Assembly (NCBI GenBank): GCA_030529445.1
Contig: JAUMWW010000005.1
Span: 1-64,000, forward strand
Source of the DNA: Johnsonella sp.
Lineage (GTDB): Bacteria; Bacillota; Clostridia; Lachnospirales; Lachnospiraceae
Length of the DNA: 64,000 nucleotides
Reading direction: 5' to 3'
Made by a program: the position numbers and the translations under genes. Under the pieces are notes generated by a model that had not been told where the DNA came from, did not search any database, and was given only the letters and a program-made list of their open reading frames with translations. Below are positions 49,517 to 58,373 of the stretch, piece after piece; position 1 is the first letter of the stretch, and every line of letters starts with the position of its first letter.

Positions 49517-50527
49517 ATGAGTGAGTATTTGGTCAATATACAGAATGAAAAGCTCTCTTTCTTTACTCCGGCAGGAGAGATTAAGGCACTGAACGATGTG
49601 ACGATACAGATGAAAGAGGGAGAGGTTCTCGGAATTGTAGGGGAATCCGGATCGGGAAAATCGGTTACGGCATATTCCATTATGGGACTGACCGCATATA
49701 ACGGAAAGATCGTCGGCGGAAGCGTGGAGTTCAACGGCAGACGGATCGATAAAATGAGCGAGAAGGAGCTCAGGCAGATCAGAGGAAAGGAAGTAAGCAT
49801 TATCTTTCAGGATCCGATGACGAGCCTTAATCCGGTATATACCATAGGAAATCAAATCGAGGAAACGCTGAGGCTGCATACCGAGAGAAAGGGCGGCGAA
49901 ATCAGGGAGAGAGCCAGAGAGCTTTTGACTTTGGTGGGGATCAATGAGCCGGATAAGCGGCTTAAGCAGTATCCGCACGAGCTCTCGGGCGGTATGCGCC
50001 AAAGAGTGATGATTGCGATTGCGCTTGCCTGCGAGCCGAAGCTCTTGATTGCGGACGAGCCGACGACGGCTCTCGATGTGACAATACAGGCGCAGATTCT
50101 CGAGCTTATGCAGGACTTGAAAAGGAAGCTCGGAATGGGGATCATTATGATCACGCATGATCTTGGCGTGGTAGCCTCGATGTGCGACAATATCGCGGTG
50201 ATGTATGCCGGAGAGATCGTGGAATACGGTACGACGGACGATATTTTCTACCGCCCCAAGCATGAATACACGAAGGGGCTTTTAAATTCGATACCGAAAT
50301 TTCACGAGGAGGCATATAGCAAGCTCGTACCGATTGAAGGGCAGCCGGTGGATCTGCTGAATCCCCCGAAGGGCTGCAGCTTCGCCCCCAGATGCAAATC
50401 CTGCATGAAGATCTGTTTAAAAAGCAAACCGATCAGGAATGATTATGAAGGCAATCATTATGCGAGATGCTTTCTGGAACAAAAGAGACGCTTTGAAGAA
50501 GAACAAAAGGCGGGAGGAGAAGCATGA
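49517..50527 (+). CDS. oppD: Oligopeptide ABC transporter, ATP-binding protein OppD
   Basis: 336 residues. Walker A is IVGESGSGKSVTAYSI, signature LSGGMRQRVMIAIAL, Walker B LLIADEPTTALD, and the C-terminal Opp/Dpp extension has the iron-sulfur-type Cys cluster GCSFAPRCKSCMKIC, then a later Cys (ARCFLEQ). It is paired with OppF. The end overlaps oppF by 4 bases. Confidence 0.95.
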   Translation: MSEYLVNIQNEKLSFFTPAGEIKALNDVTIQMKEGEVLGIVGESGSGKSVTAYSIMGLTAYNGKIVGGSVEFNGRRIDKMSEKELRQIRGKEVSIIFQDPMTSLNPVYTIGNQIEETLRLHTERKGGEIRERARELLTLVGINEPDKRLKQYPHELSGGMRQRVMIAIALACEPKLLIADEPTTALDVTIQAQILELMQDLKRKLGMGIIMITHDLGVVASMCDNIAVMYAGEIVEYGTTDDIFYRPKHEYTKGLLNSIPKFHEEAYSKLVPIEGQPVDLLNPPKGCSFAPRCKSCMKICLKSKPIRNDYEGNHYARCFLEQKRRFEEEQKAGGEA

Positions 50528-51507
50528 TGGCGGAAAATTTATTGAAAATAGATCATCTTAAGCAGTACTTCTCCGTAGCGGGAACGAGAAAAAAGGTCAA
50601 AGCGGTCGATGATGTCAGCTTCTTCATCAAAAAGGGGGAGACTCTCGGATTGGTTGGGGAGTCCGGATGCGGAAAAACGACGACGGGACGCGCTCTGCTC
50701 CGTCTTCATGAGCCTACGGCAGGCAGGATAGAATACGACGGAGAGGTTATTTTTGACAGCGAGAAGAATATCAAGGTTGATATGCTGCCTTACCGGAGAA
50801 AAATGCAGATCGTCTTTCAGGATCCTTATGCTTCCCTCGATCCGCGCATGACCATAGGAGATATCGTAGGGGAGGCTTTGGATATCCATAAGCTGTATCA
50901 GAGCAGGAAAGAGCGCGGAGAGAAGATTATCTCCCTGCTTTCCAAGGTCGGCTTGAATTCTGAGCATGCAAACCGTTATGCACACGAGTTCTCCGGAGGA
51001 CAGAGGCAGCGTATCGGAATCGCCAGAGCGCTTGCGGTCGATCCGGAATTTATGGTATGCGACGAGCCGGTTTCCGCATTGGATGTAAGCATTCAGGCTC
51101 AGGTGGTCAATATGTTTGAAAGCCTGCAGGAAGAAATGGGGCTGACCTATTTGTTTATCGCCCATGATCTTTCTGTGGTAAACCATATATCCAGCCGCAT
51201 AGGAGTGATGTACCTGGGCAGGCTGGTAGAGATAGCGGAGGCGAACGAATTGATTTTTCACAGCCTTCATCCCTATACGAAATCGTTGATTTCGGCGATT
51301 CCGATTGCGGATCCGATTACGGCAAGAAAATCCAAGAGAATCATTTTGGAAGGGGATGTTCCCAGCCCTCTCAATCCGCCGAGCGGCTGTCCCTTCCGGA
51401 CAAGATGTGCATATGCAAATGAGCAGTGCGCACAGGAAATGCCGCCGCTGAAAGAGGTTGCTTCCGGACATTATGCCGCCTGCTATCATTTGGACAGAAT
51501 CAACTAG
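50524..51507 (+). CDS. oppF: Oligopeptide ABC transporter, ATP-binding protein OppF
   Basis: 327 residues. Walker A is [16 protein letters not shown], signature [15 protein letters not shown], Walker [13 protein letters not shown], with [22 protein letters not shown] after it, as in OppF. The C-terminal Cys motif is [15 protein letters not shown] and a last Cys in YAACYH. Together with OppD it powers uptake. It overlaps oppD by 4 bases and is separated from oppA by structured spacer. Confidence 0.95.
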   Translation: MMAENLLKIDHLKQYFSVAGTRKKVKAVDDVSFFIKKGETLGLVGESGCGKTTTGRALLRLHEPTAGRIEYDGEVIFDSEKNIKVDMLPYRRKMQIVFQDPYASLDPRMTIGDIVGEALDIHKLYQSRKERGEKIISLLSKVGLNSEHANRYAHEFSGGQRQRIGIARALAVDPEFMVCDEPVSALDVSIQAQVVNMFESLQEEMGLTYLFIAHDLSVVNHISSRIGVMYLGRLVEIAEANELIFHSLHPYTKSLISAIPIADPITARKSKRIILEGDVPSPLNPPSGCPFRTRCAYANEQCAQEMPPLKEVASGHYAACYHLDRIN

Positions 51508-51515
51508 GCATTGCT

Positions 51516-51537
51516 CCGTCCGCTGAGGGACGGAGGG
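51516..51537 (+). other. Hairpin after oppF
   Basis: CTCCGTCC and GGACGGAG form a perfect 8-bp stem around GCTGAG with no T-run. It probably blocks 3' to 5' decay of the oppBCDF message or marks a processing site. Confidence 0.55.
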
Positions 51538-51548
51538 AATAAGGTATC

Positions 51549-51621
51549 AAAATCCCCGCACCGAGGGAGCGGGCGCCTGTGCAAGCAGGTTTTGCAGCGC
51601 GCCGCCGGAGGGAGGATTTTT
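51549..51621 (+). terminator. Large branched terminator-like structure between oppF and oppA
   Basis: AAAATCC (51549-51555) pairs with GGATTTT (51614-51620), followed by TG, enclosing a GC-rich interior that can fold into more stems (CCTG/CAGG; GCGC pairs). A new -10-like TATAAT lies just after it at 51625-51630. Partial termination plus a new start would let OppA, the abundant binding protein, be set separately. Confidence 0.5.
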
Positions 51622-51653
51622 GTATATAATTCAAAACAGGAGGTAAAGATAAT

Positions 51654-53348
51654 ATGAAAAAAAGATTGACACTTGTAATTTCGGCTCTGCTCTTGAGCGC
51701 ATTTGCTCTGTCTGCCTGCTCTTCGGGGGGAGGAGGAGAGGCGACGACCGCCGGCTCCGAGGGCGGCTCTTCGGCGGCTCAGAAGGAGGCAGAGGCAGGC
51801 GATGCAGGAGAGCTTAAAGAAATCCATGTGCAGGTAGGTCCTTCACCGGAGACGATAGATCCTGCGCTCAATACGACGGTTGACGGCGGAAACATGATTA
51901 TTCATGCATTTGAGGGACTCTTGAAGTTTGACCAGAACAATAATGTCGTTGCGGGTCTTGCAGAGTCGCATGAGGTATCCGAAGACGGTCTGACCTGGAC
52001 CTTCCATCTCAGAGAGGGGCTTAAGTGGTCTGATGGTTCCGATCTGACGGCAAAGGATTTTGAGTATTCCTGGAAGAGAATGGCGGATCCCTTGACGGCG
52101 GCGCCTTACGGATATGACCTCTTAAATATGATCGAGGGATATGATCAGGCGATGGAGGGCAATGTCGAGGCGCTGAAAGCGGAGGCGGTTGATGATAAAA
52201 CCTTCGTGGTAACGCTGAAGAATCCCTGCACCTATTTCGACAAGATCGCGGCATTTGCATCTCTCGTTCCGGTGCAGCAGGCGACAATAGAGGCAAACGG
52301 CGACGGCTGGACGATCGATCCGGCAACCTATGTCACCTCGGGTCCCTACTATATGACGGAGTTTACGGACGGTGCACAGATCGTATTTGAAAAGAATCCG
52401 AACTATCATGATGTCACAAATATTACCTTCGACAAGATCGTTTGGCATCTGATCGAGGATGCAAACACCGCATATACGGCATATACACAGGGCGATCTTT
52501 CGATGATCAAGACACTTCCCACGGAAGAGATCCCGAGCCTTAGAGGAAGCGATGAATTCCATGTGGATCCGAACATGGGAACCTATTACGTATCCTTTAA
52601 TACGACAAAGGCGCCGTTTGACAATGCAAAGGTTCGCGAGGCGCTTTCATTGGTAATCGACAGAGATTATGTTGCCAACACGATCATGCAGGGAACCTAT
52701 CTTCCCGCGAAGAACTTTGTAGGTCCCGGCGTATCGGATGCAGAGCCCGGCAAGGAATTCCAGGCGGTGACGGAAGAGAAGTACGGCGTACGTTTCGATC
52801 CTGCGAAGCATCAGGAGGATGTGGAGAAGGCGAAGAAGCTTCTCGAGGAGGCAGGATATCCGGGTGGAGAGGGCTTCCCGACGATAGAGTATTCGACCAA
52901 CGATCAGCTCTATCATAAGCCCGTAGCGGAGTATCTCCAGTCCGTACGGAAGGAAGAGCTCGGCATCACCGTAAACATCAATATAGAGGAGTGGAAGACT
53001 TTTTCCGCAAACAGAAGGGCGGGCAACTTTGAAGTGGCGAGAAACGGCTGGATATATGACTGGGATGACCCCTCCAATATGATCAACCTTCTCGAGACCA
53101 ATAACGGAAACAATGACGGAAAGTTCTCCAATGCGGAGTTCGATAAGCTGGTGGAGGCTGCAAGAACGACAAAGGATGTTAAGGAGCACTATGATCTGCT
53201 GCATCAGGCTGAGCAGGTGCTGCTGAACGAGGCGGCAATGGCTCCGATCGCATATTATACGGATCCCTATCTGCTCAAGAGCAATGTCAAGGGAACCTGG
53301 CATTCACCCTACGGATATTGGTATTTCATGTACGGAATAATAGAATAA
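51654..53348 (+). CDS. oppA: Oligopeptide-binding lipoprotein OppA
   Basis: 564 residues. Lipobox LSAC with C22 lipidated, then a Gly/Ser/Glu linker to about residue 55 and the family 5 extracellular solute-binding fold. Motifs are PETIDPALNTTVDGGNMIIHAFEGL at the start of the fold, LRDGLKWSDG-type here LREGLKWSDGSDLTAKDF, and the late AEQVLLNEAAMAPIAYY. It captures oligopeptides outside the cell. AGGAGG precedes the ATG. It is the last gene of the opp operon, rather than the first as in enteric bacteria. Confidence 0.95.
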   Translation: MKKRLTLVISALLLSAFALSACSSGGGGEATTAGSEGGSSAAQKEAEAGDAGELKEIHVQVGPSPETIDPALNTTVDGGNMIIHAFEGLLKFDQNNNVVAGLAESHEVSEDGLTWTFHLREGLKWSDGSDLTAKDFEYSWKRMADPLTAAPYGYDLLNMIEGYDQAMEGNVEALKAEAVDDKTFVVTLKNPCTYFDKIAAFASLVPVQQATIEANGDGWTIDPATYVTSGPYYMTEFTDGAQIVFEKNPNYHDVTNITFDKIVWHLIEDANTAYTAYTQGDLSMIKTLPTEEIPSLRGSDEFHVDPNMGTYYVSFNTTKAPFDNAKVREALSLVIDRDYVANTIMQGTYLPAKNFVGPGVSDAEPGKEFQAVTEEKYGVRFDPAKHQEDVEKAKKLLEEAGYPGGEGFPTIEYSTNDQLYHKPVAEYLQSVRKEELGITVNINIEEWKTFSANRRAGNFEVARNGWIYDWDDPSNMINLLETNNGNNDGKFSNAEFDKLVEAARTTKDVKEHYDLLHQAEQVLLNEAAMAPIAYYTDPYLLKSNVKGTWHSPYGYWYFMYGIIE

Positions 53349-53392
53349 GCAAGGACTTGCGAATCGGAGAAAAGAAGCTCCGAGAAGATCAG

Positions 53393-53443
53393 GCGCCGGA
53401 AATTCCCTTAAATCAAAGCGGAAATTCCGGCGCTTTGATATTT
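53393..53443 (+). terminator. Terminator-like stem after oppA
   Basis: GCGCCGGAA (53393-53401) pairs with TTCCGGCGC (53425-53433), followed by TTTGATATTT. The T-run is interrupted, so efficiency is uncertain. Confidence 0.6.
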
Positions 53444-53474
53444 AAGAAGAGAGAAAAACAGAAAAAATCTGATG

Positions 53475-53523
53475 AATAACTACCCTTTTGGAGAGGGCGG
53501 ATAAGAGAATTTGGGGATATAAT
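53475..53523 (+). promoter_or_regulatory. Promoter region of lipoprotein copy 1
   Basis: TATAAT (53518-53523) has GGGCGG exactly 17 bases upstream where a -35 would be. A 26-base block (53475-53500), starting AATAACTACCC and ending GAGAGGGCGG, recurs with one mismatch before copy 2 at 55308-55333. A poor -35 with a conserved upstream block suggests a site for an activator. Confidence 0.5.
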
Positions 53524-53573
53524 AAATAACAGATACTGTTCGTACAGAAAAAAGAAAAGAGGAGATCAAAGGG

Positions 53574-55199
53574 ATGAAAAAGATATTTTTTATCGTCTGC
53601 TTATGGATGCTGGCATTTTCTCTCTTCGGCTGCAGCACATTTACGCAGAGCGGCAGCGAGAGCACAAAAGAGGAAACGGCAAAGAGCAAGAAGAAAAAAG
53701 ATAAGAAAGAAAAGGGTGGAGGCAAAAAGAAAAATAAGAAAGAGAAGAAAGAAGAGGAGGATATTCTTCCGATAGCGGTTTATACAGAGACGCAACTCAA
53801 AGAGGAATTTAAAGAGGGATATGACTGGGAGACGTCCGAAAGCGGCGTATTTTCCAGTTTGGACCGCTTTATTTGGGAAGATACGGGATACCCCTATCTG
53901 GAGGAGATCCTGGAGACAGAGAACCGCAAAGCGGAAGAAAGAAATCTTGCCTGGAGCGAAGAAGCGATGCGGGTGATACGAGAGGAAGAAGATCAATTCT
54001 ATAGTATGGGTGATTCCTTCTATCTTGAACGGGCGGACAGCAGAATATTCGGATTCATCAATATGGAAGAGGAAAGCAATCAGGAAATGGAAAATATAAG
54101 AGTCAAATCCTATAATTTCCTTCCGGAGAGCGGAGAAAAGCTCTTGCTCAGAGATTTTGTCAGCGATTATGATGCGCTGGCGGAGAGAATCGTAAAGGGA
54201 ATCAGGGAGATCTATCAGGAGCCTTATCAGAAGGCGGGAGAAGAAAGACCCTTTAACGAGGCCGAGGCGAGAGAATATATCTTAAATGCGCTTGAGACGA
54301 TAGATGATGAGGAAAATCTCTATGCTATGAGCTGGGTTATGGATGAGACGGGACTTTTGTTCGGTTTCTATAACCTGAAGGATATAGGCGCAACAGAGCT
54401 CTATTACAGTCCTATCCGTGTACAGATTCCCTATCATGAGCTGGAGGGAATATTAAAGGAAGAGGCTTTACCTTATACTGAGCTTCCGCAGGAATATATT
54501 ACGGAGATTCTGCCCTATACGGAGTATGTTTTGGAAAGCGGGGGAGAGGAAATCCGTCTGCTTGTGGAGCCGGTGAAGGAAGAGGTAGAAAGCTATGTAT
54601 ACGAGAGCGGGAAAGTAAATATTTCGGTAAATAAAAATCAGTTCCTGACGCAAGATACAGATTACGGTACGCCGCCGAATAAAATCGTCCTGGCAAAGAG
54701 GGGAGGGGAATTCTACCTTTATATGGATTTCAGCTTGGAATCCTATAGTGAGATCAGAGCATACAGGCTTACTCCGGAGGGAGCGCAGGAGCTCGAAATG
54801 ATCGAGGGAAGCTTTGCCTATGCGCCTACCGATATCGATATGGTTCTCGTGGAACATACCGTCTGGCTCTACGGAACTTCCTATGTTTATAAGAATTTTA
54901 GAGTAGGTGAGGAGGGCGGATTGGAGGATCTTGGGGACGAATATTACGGATATAATTTTTACCGCGATATTATAAATCGTTTCCCGGTCGAGGTGGATGT
55001 GTTTGAAGATCAGTTCGATACCGAAGCTTCTAAAGAAACCTTGCCGGAACTGACAAAACTGAGGCAGTACAGGACGGACGGGGAAAACTTTGTTGATTTC
55101 CTTACAGAAGACGGCAGAGTGATCCGTCTCTATAAGGATCAGAGCTTTGACGGAAAGTCGGATTATGATGCATTTTACGGAATATATTATGCGGGTTAA
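53574..55199 (+). CDS. Lys-rich-linker lipoprotein, tandem copy 1, unknown function
   Basis: 541 residues. Lipobox LFGC with C20 lipidated; a linker of about 40 residues is almost only Lys, Glu, Gly and Asp (residues 35-65) and would hold the domain off the membrane. The remaining ~475 residues are acidic, with aromatic repeats such as SLDRFIWEDTGYPYLEE, YDALAERIVKGIREIYQEPYQ and VFEDQFDTEASKETLPEL. The middle part resembles DUF3298/RsiV-like extracytoplasmic domains only in general style. GAGGAGATC precedes the ATG. A paralogue follows directly. Confidence 0.8.
   Translation: MKKIFFIVCLWMLAFSLFGCSTFTQSGSESTKEETAKSKKKKDKKEKGGGKKKNKKEKKEEEDILPIAVYTETQLKEEFKEGYDWETSESGVFSSLDRFIWEDTGYPYLEEILETENRKAEERNLAWSEEAMRVIREEEDQFYSMGDSFYLERADSRIFGFINMEEESNQEMENIRVKSYNFLPESGEKLLLRDFVSDYDALAERIVKGIREIYQEPYQKAGEERPFNEAEAREYILNALETIDDEENLYAMSWVMDETGLLFGFYNLKDIGATELYYSPIRVQIPYHELEGILKEEALPYTELPQEYITEILPYTEYVLESGGEEIRLLVEPVKEEVESYVYESGKVNISVNKNQFLTQDTDYGTPPNKIVLAKRGGEFYLYMDFSLESYSEIRAYRLTPEGAQELEMIEGSFAYAPTDIDMVLVEHTVWLYGTSYVYKNFRVGEEGGLEDLGDEYYGYNFYRDIINRFPVEVDVFEDQFDTEASKETLPELTKLRQYRTDGENFVDFLTEDGRVIRLYKDQSFDGKSDYDAFYGIYYAG
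54165..54284 (+). repeat. 120-bp perfect repeat between tandem lipoprotein genes (copy 1)
   Basis: Identical to 56034-56153 over 120 bases while the sequence on either side has diverged, which points to gene conversion between the copies. Confidence 0.85.
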
Positions 55200-55219
55200 A
55201 AGGAAATAAGAGAGGAAGG

Positions 55220-55253
55220 CTCGGCTTTACGGATAGAAGAAGCCGAGTTTTTT
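55220..55253 (+). terminator. Terminator after lipoprotein copy 1
   Basis: CTCGGCTT pairs with AAGCCGAG, followed by TTTTTT. The same structure ends copy 2 at 57101-57134. Confidence 0.88.
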
Positions 55254-55307
55254 CTTTATTAAGCGGTTTTTGGAGAAGGAGGGGGAGAGGGTATGAAAGT
55301 TATACCG

Positions 55308-55356
55308 AATAACTACCCTTTCGGAGAGGGCGGAGGGGAGAATTTATCTATATAAT
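55308..55356 (+). promoter_or_regulatory. Promoter region of lipoprotein copy 2
   Basis: The 26-base block seen at 53475 is repeated at 55308-55333, again with GGGCGG 17 bases before TATAAT (55351-55356). The two copies therefore keep the same control region. Confidence 0.5.
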
Positions 55357-55404
55357 AAGCAGCAAAGGCTTTCGGTGCAGAAAAAGAATAAGGAGATCAG
55401 ACAG

Positions 55405-57080
55405 ATGAAAAAAATATTTTTGACAGCCTGTTTATTGATGTTGACGTTCTCTCTCTTCGGATGCAGCGCGTTCACGCAGAGTGAGGGCGACAGTGAGAAA
55501 GAGGAGACGACAAAGAGCAGGAAGAAAAAAGATAAGGACAAGAAAAAGGATACAAGGAAGACAAGGAAGATAGGGAAGATAAGGAAGGCGAGGACGAGAA
55601 AAGAGAGGATGAGGAGATCGTTTCGATAGAAGTTTATACGGAGGGGGACTCCCAGAAGGAATACCTGGTGGGCTATGACTGGGAGGATTGCGACACCGCG
55701 GTGGATTCCCATTTGGATCGTTTTGTGTGGGAGGACACGGGATATCCGGAACTGGAGAAGTTTCTGGAGGAGGAAAACCGAAGATCCGAGGAAGGAAACC
55801 GCGCCCGCAGCGATGAGACGATCAGGAGAATGAGAGAGGAGCATGATGAGACGAAGGATGGCTGTTATTATCAAGTAGAGGACAGGCTGTATCTGGAGAG
55901 GACGGACAGCAGAATCTTCGGATTTATGAAGCAGAGGCTGGACCAAGAGGAGGAGATGCTGGATATGAGGATCAGATCCTATAATATCCTTCCCGAGACC
56001 GGCGAGCGGCTCTTTCTCGAAGATTTCGTCAAAGATTATGATGCGCTGGCGGAGAGAATCGTAAAGGGAATCAGGGAGATCTATCAGGAGCCTTATCAGA
56101 AGGCGGGAGAAGAAAGACCCTTTAACGAGGCCGAGGCGAGAGAATATATCTTAGATGCGCTTGAGACAATAGATGATGAGGAGAATCTTCACACTCTGGG
56201 ATGGGTTCTGGATGAGCAGGGACTCCTATTCTGTCTCTTCAATCCGCCGGACGTGGGAGCACGGGATCTTTCTTATGTACCGCTTCGCGTGCAGATTCCG
56301 TATCACGAGCTGGATGAGATGCTGGAGCAGGAGTTTTTCGATTATACGGCGCTTCCACAAAACTATATCACGAGTATTCTTCCCTATACGGAATATGTCC
56401 TGGAAAGCGGGGGAGAGGAGATACGCCTGTATGTGGAACTGGTGAAGGAAAAGGTGGAGGGCTATGAACACGACTTTGTATACGATAAGGGAGCGGTGAA
56501 TATTACGGTGAACGAAAATCGGCTCGAAACAGACAATGAAGAGTTTGATATGACACCGGATAAAGTCGTTCTGGTAAAGAAGGAGGAGGAGTTCTATCTC
56601 TATATGGACTTTTACTGTGAATCCTATGATGAGATCAGATCATACAGGATCACTCCGGATGGAGCGCAGGAGCTGAAAACCGTAGAGGGAGGATTCGCCT
56701 ATTCGCCGACCGTCATCGATACGGTTCCCGTGGAAAAGGTGATCTGGCTCTACGGCACTTCATTCGTATATAAGAATTACAGAGTGGATGCCGATGGCAG
56801 GCTGGAGGATGCAGGAGACGAAACTTACAGATATCATGTATGCAACAGGATCCGGAATCGTTTTCCCATCGAGGTGGATGTGTTCGAGGACGCGTTCGAT
56901 ACCGAAGCTTCTAAAGAAACCTTGCCGGAACTGACAAAACTGAGGCGGTACAGGACGGACGGGGAAAACTTTGTTGATTTCCTTACAGAAGACGGCAGAG
57001 TGATCCGTCTCTATAGGGATCAGAGCTTTGACGGAAAGTCGGATTATGATACATTTTACGAAATAATTTATGCGGGTTAA
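55405..57080 (+). pseudogene. Lipoprotein tandem copy 2, frameshifted in the Lys/Glu linker
   Basis: The frame starting at ATG 55405 encodes a signal peptide and lipobox (LFGC, as in copy 1) and stops at 55629 after 74 residues of Lys/Arg-rich sequence. The frame one base back carries the acidic half of the linker (EDKEDREDKEGEDEKR), then VYTE, VGYDWE and the whole ~470-residue domain to 57080. The switch must lie between 55536 and about 55560, after an in-frame stop at 55533-55535. So one indel in an A/G-rich tract breaks an otherwise intact paralogue. It may be inactive, phase-variable or a sequencing error. Confidence 0.75.
56034..56153 (+). repeat. 120-bp perfect repeat between tandem lipoprotein genes (copy 2)
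   Basis: Identical to 54165-54284. A second shared tract covers the 3' ends, about 55013-55269 and 56894-57150, with only a handful of differences and including both terminators. Confidence 0.85.
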
Positions 57081-57100
57081 AAGGAAATAAGAGAGGAAGG

Positions 57101-57134
57101 CTCGGCTTCACGGATAGAAGAAGCCGAGTTTTTT
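57101..57134 (+). terminator. Terminator after lipoprotein copy 2
   Basis: CTCGGCTT pairs with AAGCCGAG, followed by TTTTTT, duplicated from 55220-55253. Confidence 0.88.
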
Positions 57135-57248
57135 CTTTATTAAGCGGGTTTTTCACCAAAAATTCACATAATATGTAAAAGGCTCGGCAAGTACGGAAAT
57201 ATCACGTTTTTTGGGCACTCAATTGCATAAGATTAAAAGAAGTATAAA

Positions 57249-57277
57249 TTGACATAAGAAAAGTCCTCTGATAAGAT
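57249..57277 (+). promoter_or_regulatory. Promoter of the GGDEF/polysaccharide operon
   Basis: Consensus TTGACA (57249-57254), 17 bases, TAAGAT (57272-57277), 82 bases before the GGDEF gene. No terminator is seen from here to the window end, so the six genes can be one transcript. Confidence 0.75.
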
Positions 57278-57359
57278 AAACCGATATATTTTATAGGTAA
57301 TATCGAAAGCCTAAAAAAACGGAAAGAGGGAAAGGATTCAGAAGGGAGGGAAGGAGCTT

Positions 57360-58373
57360 ATGCAGCGGGAGCCCCTTTTTCTCGAAAATGAGAAATGGAA
57401 ATATTCGGAGCTTGCGAATTTTACAAATGAATCGGATGAAGTGATCTATCGGCTGCTGTCAATGATCGGGGAGGTTTTTGGCTGCAGCTCTTCTTATGTT
57501 TTTGAAGTAAATTCGGCAGGGGAGCTCGTCAATACCTATCGATGGAGCGGCAAAAGAGCGGATTTTGGAGAAGGAAGAGAGAGTGCGACAGATCTTTCCT
57601 CTGTTTTTGAGATCTGCAAAAAGCTATGCAAATCCGGAGACTCTCTCATAAGGGAAGAGCTCGGTGAAGATAAGGAGGGAAGAGGAAGGCTTCTCCGATA
57701 TCGGGAAGAAAAAGAAGGGAGCTCCTACCTGATCAGAGCGATTTACAGGAATGAGGTGCTTTTGGGGTTCATCGCCGCAGGCGATCCTCCGGAGCGGATG
57801 CTCGAGCCGTTGCAACGATTTATGGAAGCCTTTTCGGATCTGATTTCTCTTGTGAAGGAATACAGAAATTCGATGAGCAATCTTGAATTTATGAGCTATT
57901 GCGATCAGATGACGGGAGCATTCAACAGAAATGCATTTGAGAGCGATGAGCTGATTTTCGGGGATACAAAAAGCTTCGGAGTGGTGTTTTGTGATGTTTC
58001 GGATTTGAAAAATGTCAATGATCAGCAGGGGCATGACAGAGGAGATCAGATCATTCGCCGTTCGTATTATTTTCTTCGGCGGATTTTTTATAATGAACAT
58101 ATTTACCGGATCGGCGGAGATGAATTTATCGTAATTTGCCGCAATATGAAGAAAAGCATATTTGAAGCAAAGCTCTCGGAGCTTAGGGATATGATCAGGA
58201 GATCGCCTCATCATCTTGCGATCGGCGCGAGCTGGGCGAAAGGAGAAAAGATCGATCTTTCCCGGCAGAAAAACGAGGCGGAGGAAGCGATGTACGAGGA
58301 GAAAAAGAAGTATTATTTATCAGAGATGAAAGGGAAAAAAAGAAAAAGGAATCAAGCATGGCGGAATTCTTAG
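57360..58373 (+). CDS. GGDEF diguanylate cyclase with GAF-like sensor domain
   Basis: 337 residues, no membrane helices, so cytoplasmic. The first ~165 residues look like a GAF domain (VIYRLLSMIGEVFGCSSSYVFEV; LLGFIAAGDPPERMLEPLQRFMEAFSDLI). A short helix leads to the GGDEF domain (YCDQMTGAFNRNAFE; VVFCDVSDLKNVNDQQGHDRGDQII). The active loop is IYRIGGDEFIVI, a canonical GGDEF, so it should make c-di-GMP from two GTP. No RxxD inhibitory site is evident before it. It overlaps the VTC gene by 16 bases and feeds the PilZ domain three genes on. Confidence 0.92.
   Translation: MQREPLFLENEKWKYSELANFTNESDEVIYRLLSMIGEVFGCSSSYVFEVNSAGELVNTYRWSGKRADFGEGRESATDLSSVFEICKKLCKSGDSLIREELGEDKEGRGRLLRYREEKEGSSYLIRAIYRNEVLLGFIAAGDPPERMLEPLQRFMEAFSDLISLVKEYRNSMSNLEFMSYCDQMTGAFNRNAFESDELIFGDTKSFGVVFCDVSDLKNVNDQQGHDRGDQIIRRSYYFLRRIFYNEHIYRIGGDEFIVICRNMKKSIFEAKLSELRDMIRRSPHHLAIGASWAKGEKIDLSRQKNEAEEAMYEEKKKYYLSEMKGKKRKRNQAWRNS

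Noticed and set aside
55525-55531. AAAAAAG heptamer as a programmed -1 frameshift site in lipoprotein copy 2
   Set aside because: A -1 slip here meets a TAA stop at 55533-55535, so it cannot join the two frames; a mutation further on is the simpler reading.
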